The translations under genes were made by a program, and so were the position numbers. Source: an uncultured Alphaproteobacteria bacterium (GTDB lineage: Bacteria; Pseudomonadota; Alphaproteobacteria; RF32; CAG-239). Taken from it: DNA of 8,996 bases. Below, piece after piece: positions 1-5,227 of this stretch. Each line of letters begins with the position of its first letter. The stretch's first letter is position 1. The notes beneath the pieces are model-generated. The model did not search any database and had not been told where the DNA came from. It saw only the letters and a list, made by a program, of their open reading frames with translations. The stretch spans positions 1 to 8,996 of the forward strand of contig CAKQUG010000016.1 in assembly GCA_934277545.1 (NCBI GenBank). The letters are read 5' to 3'.

Positions 1-8
1 ATTTTCTG

Positions 9-16
9 CAAAGTTA
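9..16 (-). promoter_or_regulatory. Possible -7 box reading out of the left edge
   Basis: The minus strand reads TAACTTTG, matching TAnnTTTG, with a TTTA about 17 nt upstream as a weak -33 candidate. It would drive a minus-strand gene beyond the left edge. A second match, TATATTTG, lies at 66-73. Either could be chance in this AT-rich DNA. Confidence 0.3.
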
Positions 17-65
17 ACAAAAGTTTGCAGATATAAAGATTCTTACCTCTTTATTTTTCCAAGTG

Positions 66-73
66 CAAATATA
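66..73 (-). promoter_or_regulatory. Second possible -7 box next to copy A
   Basis: The minus strand reads TATATTTGC, a match to the TAnnTTTG consensus, just downstream (in minus-strand sense) of the copy A central stem. No -33 element is visible at the expected distance, since that position falls inside the stem. Confidence 0.25.
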
Positions 74-76
74 ATA

Positions 77-203
77 GTAAGGGCAAAAGCTTTGTATACT
101 GCCAGGTATTTTAAAGCTTTTGCCCTTACAGGGCGACAGGTTTGTGTCCGTAATTACCCAGGGCGATGCCCTGGGCTAGGAGCTTCTGCCCTTTCAGGGC
201 GTG
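77..203 (-). repeat. Palindromic repeat copy A (inverted, beta arm missing)
   Basis: This copy holds the central stem and the alpha arm only. A 17-bp perfect stem (77-93 with 113-129) encloses a 19-nt loop. It is followed by an 8-bp hairpin with a GAT loop (157-164/168-175) and a small GCCCT/AGGGC hairpin (188-192/196-200). Positions 113-203 match the reverse complement of 2408-2498 in copy B with four differences in 91 nt, by hand alignment. They also match the reverse complement of 8042-8132 in copy C closely. The loop is the near reverse complement of the copy C loop, so this copy is the same element in the opposite orientation. It lies downstream of the last fimbrillin gene and could end or stabilise that transcript; no U-tract follows the stem. 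Confidence 0.9.
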
Positions 204-334
204 CTGCTTCCAGGGGCTTCTGCCCTTTACCTTTGCTTTACCCTTCGGCCAGCGATTTTCAATTTCCTTCGGCCGGTGACCGTTGGTTCAAGGCGTATTG
301 GGTAATTTCAACCGTACAGGTCGATATTTTTTCG
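204..334. other. Gene-free stretch with degenerate repeat traces
   Basis: Between copy A and the fimbrillin stop codon there is no convincing gene. A GGGGCTTCTGCCCTTT piece (213-228) resembles the distal part of the palindromic arm. The 9-mer CCTTCGGCC occurs twice (242-250 and 266-274). This may be the decayed remains of a further repeat copy, but the match is short. Confidence 0.4.
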
Positions 335-1249
335 CTATTCCGAAACACAACGGACAGACATCGCTATAGAACGGCTATTTGTATTTTTCTTCTGTACTCC
401 TTTTGATATCGTGAGATTATATACCTTTCCTGCTGCAAACGTATACTTCTGTATTTTATCAGAAACATCAATCTCTTTACCTTCAAGCGGTGTCAGTTTG
501 AGTCCCGTAATCCTATCTGGCAAGATAAATACGGTAGCATCACCAATTGTCGTCTGGGTTTGATAAGGAAGCAAGGTAGCTTCCTGAATATATTTATCAG
601 ACGTTGTATCAATTATCCAATGAGGGATTCCCTGATTGGTTTCTGAGAGATAGAAATAACCAGCATAATAAGCCGAAACTTTAGCCTGCTTGATTTCACC
701 CAGAGATTTGTCTAAATTGATAATCACCTTAGCCAAGGCATGCTTCATCGTGATTGATACGCTATCTGGTTTTGTACAATCATGACCGGTAGATTCGCCC
801 CACAACAGATCAAGTTGCAAAGGATTGACATCCTGCTTATATTTCATCTTATTATGATTCGTTTTGTCATTGAGAACAGAGTAGTGTGGATAACCGGCAT
901 AAAAATCTAGCGTTCCCTTTTTTGGCCAGAAACGCTTGGGTGAATAAATCCAGTTTCCACGATGATATTCTACTATCTGACCTCTAACCGAATCATTTAC
1001 ACGATACATAAACTTCTTCTCAACGTTAGATGACCTATGGAAGCCGAAAATCTGAATCGAATCACTGTCTTTAAAATGCATTTTACCATCATTCAAGCGA
1101 GTATTGGGAATTTCCTTCCAATCTGATTGCACGGAAAACTCAATAGGCTGATCAGATAAAGGAATAGCATCCTCCACCTGATTGGTACAGGCTGCACCCA
1201 TCAAGACAAAGAAAATCATCCATAACTTACTATAAATATTCCACTTCAT
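335..1249 (-). CDS. Fimbrillin-family lipoprotein, short C-terminus
   Basis: This is the last gene of the fimbrial locus and probably encodes a surface pilus subunit or an accessory or tip subunit. The 304-residue product starts with a hydrophobic signal ending in GAAC (Cys21, a weak lipobox). It carries the three motifs shared with its two upstream paralogues: RFWPKKGTLDFYAGYP (about 106-121), LDLLWGES (146-153) and MKHALAKVIINL (168-179), as in the Mfa-like fimbrillin families. I chose the ATG at 1249 because it gives a clean signal peptide and lies 14 nt after the upstream stop. The in-frame ATG at 1300 would overlap the upstream gene and add 17 unlikely residues. It is 50-60 residues shorter than its paralogues. 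It ends about 20 residues after the AAGKVYNLTI strand, without the V..W strand that ends the other two. Its exact pilus role is inferred. Confidence 0.85.
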   Translation of the reverse strand: MKWNIYSKLWMIFFVLMGAACTNQVEDAIPLSDQPIEFSVQSDWKEIPNTRLNDGKMHFKDSDSIQIFGFHRSSNVEKKFMYRVNDSVRGQIVEYHRGNWIYSPKRFWPKKGTLDFYAGYPHYSVLNDKTNHNKMKYKQDVNPLQLDLLWGESTGHDCTKPDSVSITMKHALAKVIINLDKSLGEIKQAKVSAYYAGYFYLSETNQGIPHWIIDTTSDKYIQEATLLPYQTQTTIGDATVFILPDRITGLKLTPLEGKEIDVSDKIQKYTFAAGKVYNLTISKGVQKKNTNSRSIAMSVRCVSE

Positions 1250-1263
1250 ATTCCCGATTATCC

Positions 1264-2358
1264 TTATAAAATCATGGTTCCATCGTTCACCACATCCCAA
1301 TTACCGACAGTAGTCGTTACTTTGAAATTGATAGGATCAAGTGAAAGTTTCAAATGAAAGACATACGCCTTTCCCTTTTCAAACGGAAAAGACGGATTAC
1401 TAACTTCTGGCGGATTACGAACTTCTAACAGATTCTTCCTTACCTTCACCTCTTCCTCAAAAGTTCCCTGCTGTACCTTATAAGTTATCTGCAGATAAAA
1501 TGGAACGTACTTCACCTGAGGGATTATACAGAGATAAGAATTGGGAGCATTTTCTATCTTTTTACATATATGATCTAACTGACATGGATATGGATGATCT
1601 AACTGAGATGCCCTTAACTTAAAGTTGGTTCCATCTTCTGCGCCAGTTGGTGTCCAAGTATAGACCGCTCTAGTACTTTTCTCATCGCGAGACCATCCTC
1701 CGTTTTCAAGATTCAGATAGCCCTTGATATCAAAGGCGCCGATATCTTCTGAGTAGCCATACAGTTTCACCTCTTCAACTTTTATCACAGCACCATTTTC
1801 CTCTAATTCCTGATTGGCTGTGATATCAAAGCCCAAACGAGCCAAAGCATGCTTAAACTGAAATTTCACTTTACCGTCAGTCGAAGATGTTGGGACGGTT
1901 TTATTTTTTTGTACGTCCCATACCAAATCTACATTAGAGTTTGAAGAAGTAAACTCTATACAAGTTGGATTGTCTTTGATACTATCTGGTGCGCAGACCA
2001 GATTTTTTACGTTTTTAAGATAAGGCGCAAAGGCATAGAAATCCACATTTCCTTCATTTGGCCAATATCGGGTATTTGTATATCCCCAACGATCTCCATT
2101 CCAGGTTACGCGTTCATTATCCATCAGAGATGAGGTTGCCCCATTATGGTTGTATCTTGCAAAGACACCAAATCCTGAGCCCTTGAGAGAAGTAACATTG
2201 GTTACTCCAGCACGGGTTGAAGCATTCCGACCCAGATAAGCATCAAAGTTGATTTCAGAAGATGAAGAAGATGAAGTTTCTTCCACGCCTTCGCCGGCAC
2301 AACCAGATAATACCAGCTGTGCTATCATAACATAAAAGGCTAAACGAAGAAACTTCAT
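1264..2358 (-). CDS. Fimbrillin-family lipoprotein
   Basis: The gene encodes a probable type V pilus subunit of 364 residues exported as a lipoprotein. The signal peptide ends in lipobox LSGC (Cys20) and is followed by an acidic, serine-rich linker (residues 22-34), compatible with Bacteroidetes surface export. Motifs in order are FDAYLGRN (38-45), RYWPNEGNVDFYAFAPYL (97-114), DLVWDVQ (144-150) and FKHALARLGFDI (168-179), closing with strands FHLKLSL and VGNWDV near the C-terminus. The Arg in YLGR sits where type V pilins are cut by an Arg-specific protease before strand exchange; that this happens here is inferred. Its stop is 14 nt before the next fimbrillin start, so the two are surely co-transcribed. 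It is separated from the upstream fimbrillin gene by a 316-nt gap filled by a large palindromic repeat. No consensus -7 box was found in that gap, so expression may depend on read-through. Confidence 0.9.
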   Translation of the reverse strand: MKFLRLAFYVMIAQLVLSGCAGEGVEETSSSSSSEINFDAYLGRNASTRAGVTNVTSLKGSGFGVFARYNHNGATSSLMDNERVTWNGDRWGYTNTRYWPNEGNVDFYAFAPYLKNVKNLVCAPDSIKDNPTCIEFTSSNSNVDLVWDVQKNKTVPTSSTDGKVKFQFKHALARLGFDITANQELEENGAVIKVEEVKLYGYSEDIGAFDIKGYLNLENGGWSRDEKSTRAVYTWTPTGAEDGTNFKLRASQLDHPYPCQLDHICKKIENAPNSYLCIIPQVKYVPFYLQITYKVQQGTFEEEVKVRKNLLEVRNPPEVSNPSFPFEKGKAYVFHLKLSLDPINFKVTTTVGNWDVVNDGTMIL

Positions 2359-2379
2359 CTTATGATAATTATTAATTCT

Positions 2380-2659
2380 TTATTGAACTTTCGCAAATAA
2401 GCCCCCACACGCCCTGAAAGGGCAGAAGCTCCTAGCCCAGGGCAACGCCCTGGGTAAATTCGGACGCAAACCTGTCGCCCTGTAAGGGCAAAAGCTTTAA
2501 AACTCCAGGCAAAAGCTTCAAAGAGTCAGGATTTTATAAGGCTTTTGCCCTTACAGGGCGCCTTGCTGACTGCTATTATACCCAGGGCGTTGCCCTGGGC
2601 TAGGAGCTTCTGCCCTTTCAGGGCGTGTGGAGCTTACATACGAAGCTTGAGTTCTTTAT
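2380..2659 (+). repeat. Palindromic repeat copy B (complete, alpha and beta arms)
   Basis: This is a complete composite palindrome in the 316-nt gap between two fimbrillin genes. The outer arms 2405-2456 and 2579-2630 are a perfect 52-bp inverted repeat. The inner stem 2476-2495/2541-2560 is a perfect 20-bp inverted repeat around a 45-nt loop. Between outer and inner stems the two sides differ: the alpha side carries a GGACGCAAACCTGT segment, the beta side CCTTGCTGACTGCTATTA. Each arm also folds on itself (CCCAGGGC/GCCCTGGG and GCCCT/AGGGC). Flanks outside the stems (about 2380-2404 and 2631-2659) are again related to one another in inverted orientation. Placed inside the presumed operon, it could form a strong RNA hairpin affecting read-through and mRNA stability. 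Confidence 0.93.
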
Positions 2660-2674
2660 TTTTATCTGATACGA

Positions 2675-3742
2675 TTACTTCCAAGAATCGATAGGGATAT
2701 CGGTGTTCTTATTATCAGTATCTGTCCAAGGAGTAACATCAGCAGCGAATTCGATTGGAGTCAGACCAATGGTCAAGTTGATTGTATATGCCTTGCCCTT
2801 CAAGAAGTTATTTGTAATTTGCTGATAAACCTTATATGTAATTGGTTCCGATCCATCACTATAGCTTATAGTGTACTCTACTTTAACATAAAGTTTATCT
2901 GTTCCAGAGAAATCCTGTGGAATGACAAACAAATATTCTGTGCTTTTAATTACATCATCATTATTACTTAACGTATTACCACTAGACGTATTATCACTAG
3001 AGAACCAATCAAAATTTTGCTTTGTATTTTTATCTATTTGCGTCCAAGGATTTTCAGAAGAAGTCTTAGACAAATCTATAGTACCATTTGTGTAGAAAGC
3101 TCCTTCTGTTGAAACTGTAGCAGATCCTGCCAATGTAATCTTATTCAATGTAATAGTTGCTTTAGATTCAGAATTATAATTCTTTAACTTTACAGAATAA
3201 CCAAGTCTAGACAAAGCATGAGCAAAATGAAATGTCACTTTACCTTTTTCTTTTGTCTGACTCGTAGCATTAGCCCACAACAAATCTTTCTGTTCATCAA
3301 CCTTATTTGCTACATCAAATTTAATAGATGTATTATTGTTTAACGTCGTTCCTTTTAAATATGGAGCATACGCCAAGAAATCAATATGACCTACTGTTGG
3401 CCAATACTTAACAGGTGTATATGTCCACGCAGGTGTCCCAGCAGATGCATCATAAGTTACCTTCTGGTTCTTAAACAAGTTCTCACCATAAGTTGTTGTA
3501 GTTACATCAGTAGAAGTATAGTTACCAAACACACCAAAACCTTTTGATTGAAGAGCAGGCAAATCCAGCTCGCTACCACGTGTACCATTTACTGAAACTG
3601 CACTTCTTCCCAAATAGCCATCAAAGCTGATAGCCTCATTCTTAGAAGAATTGTCTGAAAGACTATTCAAGTCATCGCTTGAACAACTTACCAATGTCAA
3701 CGCTGCCATTGCAGCAATACCCATAAAAAATTTCTTATACAT
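2675..3742 (-). CDS. Fimbrillin-family lipoprotein, candidate major subunit
   Basis: This 355-residue fimbrillin-like lipoprotein has a signal peptide ending in LVSC (Cys20) followed by SSDD. Acidic residues just after the cysteine are typical of surface-exported Bacteroidetes lipoproteins. Motifs are FDGYLGRSA (40-48, possible protease-processing Arg46), KYWPTVGHIDFLAYAP (112-127), DLLWANA (153-159) and FAHALSRLGYSV (173-184). The C-terminal strands are KGKAYTINLTIGL and IEFAADVTPW. It is rich in Thr, Ser and Asn, as expected for a pilin-like beta-sandwich. It lies 68 nt downstream of the DUF5119/Mfa2-like gene, with no obvious own promoter. A strong palindrome follows its stop codon, which could protect the upstream mRNA and raise its level over the next two genes. 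The 'major subunit' call is inferred from position only. Confidence 0.9.
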   Translation of the reverse strand: MYKKFFMGIAAMAALTLVSCSSDDLNSLSDNSSKNEAISFDGYLGRSAVSVNGTRGSELDLPALQSKGFGVFGNYTSTDVTTTTYGENLFKNQKVTYDASAGTPAWTYTPVKYWPTVGHIDFLAYAPYLKGTTLNNNTSIKFDVANKVDEQKDLLWANATSQTKEKGKVTFHFAHALSRLGYSVKLKNYNSESKATITLNKITLAGSATVSTEGAFYTNGTIDLSKTSSENPWTQIDKNTKQNFDWFSSDNTSSGNTLSNNDDVIKSTEYLFVIPQDFSGTDKLYVKVEYTISYSDGSEPITYKVYQQITNNFLKGKAYTINLTIGLTPIEFAADVTPWTDTDNKNTDIPIDSWK

Positions 3743-3810
3743 ATCTGTTTGGATTTTTAAATTAAACTAATCTATTATTACTTTATCTGATTCTTATCAC
3801 TTTACTATTT

Positions 3811-4794
3811 CTACAGTTCCATATCAATATCCTCAGGTTTACCCCAATCCTTGATCGTGACGTCAAAACCGCCAGAACTTCCTTCCGAAGGCTTCACCTC
3901 TGGTAAAGGTTTCGGTACCTTAACATCAACATGGAGAGAAACTATATAACCTGAATCCGATGAATTTTCATCTTTCTTAAACTTGTCTCCTACCGCAAAC
4001 TGATAATCTACCTGCGTCTTTTTGTCTATCAACAAAGCTGAAAAAGACAGCTTATTGTTTTCAGCATCAGGATGGGCGGTTTCGGGTAGACCAAAACATT
4101 TAACCGATGTCTTCAACGTTCCTTGTGTCGCGTCATTCTCATCTATCGATTTCGTCCAGGACTCCAGAAGATAAGTCACCTTACTCTGAAGCGGCTTCCC
4201 CTGTCCCAGCAGAAATCCTTCCGAAATACCAGTTAAGGATCCTCTCGCAGAATACAGGTATCCTATATTTGGAACTTTCACGTTGACCTGAATATGCGAA
4301 AGCACATTCCTTGGAGTTAAAGTAACCTCAGAAAAGTCTCCAGAAACATCGAATTCATCGAGTTTATCAGAGGCAAGCCACTCGGGCTCAACCCCTATCA
4401 ATTCATTATCTCCACGCGAGTACCAGCGCGATGTTGTATGCAGTACCACAGCTCGTGCTGTCTCGTAAGAGTCCATTCCCTGAAAGTCGAGTGTACCAAA
4501 CTCAGTCGTACTTTGGTTGAATACAAGAATACGATATTTTCCAGGTTCTAAGGAGAAGTCGGCATGAGTTATCTCATTAGTCAAGACAGTATGCGGAGCA
4601 CCACCTGACCAGGGAAACACCATGACCGTCATACCAGTAGGCACCTCTTTATCAAACAAATGCCAATCCACATTTATCCGTACCATTTTACGGTTATCCT
4701 TTTGCGGACAACCGGAATAGTCATCATAAATGCAAGAAGTAAGCGAAATGATAAGGAGCCAAAAGTATAAGAATAGCCCTATACATCTTTTCAT
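3811..4794 (-). CDS. DUF5119 / FimB-Mfa2-like fimbrial lipoprotein
   Basis: This is the first gene of the fimbrial locus, a 327-residue lipoprotein with lipobox LTSC (Cys21) followed by IYDDYSGC. The sequence matches my recollection of the DUF5119 group, which accompanies fimbrillins in Bacteroides and Prevotella. Matching motifs are VRINVDW (38-44), PTGMTVMVFPW (52-62), GKYRILVFNQSTTEFGTLDF (85-104), a SRWY motif (122-125), EPEWL (136-140) and a closing FDVTIKDW strand (310-317). Mfa2/FimB-type proteins anchor the pilus in the outer membrane and limit its length. That role is plausible here from order (anchor-like gene first, then fimbrillins) but not proven. The start at 4794 gives a standard signal peptide and lies about 60 nt downstream of a good TAnnTTTG box. 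The gene is visibly more AT-rich than the EnvC cluster. Confidence 0.88.
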   Translation of the reverse strand: MKRCIGLFLYFWLLIISLTSCIYDDYSGCPQKDNRKMVRINVDWHLFDKEVPTGMTVMVFPWSGGAPHTVLTNEITHADFSLEPGKYRILVFNQSTTEFGTLDFQGMDSYETARAVVLHTTSRWYSRGDNELIGVEPEWLASDKLDEFDVSGDFSEVTLTPRNVLSHIQVNVKVPNIGYLYSARGSLTGISEGFLLGQGKPLQSKVTYLLESWTKSIDENDATQGTLKTSVKCFGLPETAHPDAENNKLSFSALLIDKKTQVDYQFAVGDKFKKDENSSDSGYIVSLHVDVKVPKPLPEVKPSEGSSGGFDVTIKDWGKPEDIDMEL

Positions 4795-4856
4795 GAATGC
4801 TTCATATTTATAAAACCTCTTTTCTAGTTATTATATTCATTTCAAAATTTCGGGTG

Positions 4857-4864
4857 CAAAATTA
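4857..4864 (-). promoter_or_regulatory. Bacteroidetes -7 box of the fimbrial operon
   Basis: On the minus strand this reads TAATTTTG, a perfect match to the TAnnTTTG -7 consensus of the Bacteroidetes primary sigma factor, followed by CACC. It lies about 62 nt before the start codon at 4794. A -33 TTTG at ideal spacing is not evident; only a weak TTTAA lies about 22 nt upstream. No other intergenic gap in the fimbrial locus has such a box. Confidence 0.5.
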
Positions 4865-4986
4865 CGACATAAAATTGAATTAGCTCTTAAACAATGTTTA
4901 ATAAAAATTAAATGATAAATGAGATAAAGTTTTTGTTACAACACTAGGATATTTGCCAGTAACCACATTTTTAGCTAGCAATTAAA

Positions 4987-5164
4987 AAGAGGGTGTGTCA
5001 TAAGTATCTTGCCTAGGGTATAGATAAGGCACGGATTACACGGATTACACGGATTTATGCCGCTAATGTAAATAATACGATTATAGCCTCATGAAAAAAT
5101 CCGTGTAATCCGTGTAATCCGTGCCTAAAAACAGCAGAGGGCAAGCTTTATGACACACCCTCTT
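4987..5164. mobile_element. MITE-like nested inverted repeat
   Basis: The ends 4987-5003 and 5148-5164 are perfect 17-bp inverted repeats beginning AAGAGGGTGTGTCA, which resemble insertion-sequence termini. Inside, 5027-5056 and 5097-5126 form a perfect 30-bp stem with a 40-nt loop. The sequence between outer and inner stems also aligns loosely in inverted orientation (CTTGCC shared). There is no coding capacity, so it would depend on a transposase elsewhere. I saw no convincing target-site duplication. It sits between the end of the EnvC gene and the fimbrial promoter and could also act as a bidirectional terminator. The MITE assignment is inference from structure. Confidence 0.65.
5030..5056. 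repeat. Triple 9-nt tandem repeat (CACGGATTA), mirrored in the other arm
   Basis: The left inner arm has three successive copies of CACGGATTA, the last ending in TTT. The right arm (5097-5124) carries the exact reverse complement. The unit has no spacer and no CRISPR-like organisation. Confidence 0.85.
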
Positions 5165-5179
5165 CATTTCTATCATCTA

Positions 5180-5211
5180 CAGCAACCAGGCAGTAAAAAC
5201 ACTACCGGCTG
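5180..5211 (-). terminator. Weak stem-loop after EnvC stop
   Basis: In the minus-strand transcript, CAGC pairs with GCTG, and GGTAGT pairs with ACTGCC (one G-U pair) around a GTTTTT loop. It starts about 17 nt after the stop codon. No U-tract follows, so intrinsic termination is uncertain; the larger inverted repeat further on may do the job. Confidence 0.3.
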
Positions 5212-5227
5212 CATTATATTCATACAT

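Larger units (their letters stand above)
4795..5227. other. Intergenic region without genes between EnvC and fimbrial operon
   Basis: These 433 nt contain no credible gene. They hold the fimbrial promoter candidate (around 4857-4864), an AT-rich stretch (4860-4986), the MITE-like inverted repeat (4987-5164) and a small imperfect hairpin directly behind the EnvC stop (5180-5211). Confidence 0.7.

Noticed and set aside
92..406. Plus-strand open frame of 104 codons over copy A
   Set aside because: It consists of translated palindromic repeat (GASALSGRA pattern), a well-known type of spurious ORF in such repeats, and overlaps the fimbrillin 3' end.
250..420. Frameshift explaining the short C-terminus of the last fimbrillin
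   Set aside because: I read the other minus-strand frames after about 420 and found no V..W strand or other fimbrillin ending, so no frameshift is supported.
1250..1300. Upstream start for the last fimbrillin gene at 1300
   Set aside because: It would overlap the previous gene and put a polar stretch before the signal peptide; the ATG at 1249 fits better.
5030..5124. CRISPR-like array from the repeated CACGGATTA units
   Set aside because: The units are 9 nt, directly adjacent, without spacers, and mirrored in an inverted arm.
4975..5175. Target-site duplication flanking the MITE-like element
   Set aside because: The flanks (AATTAAA and CATTTCT) show no matching direct repeat.
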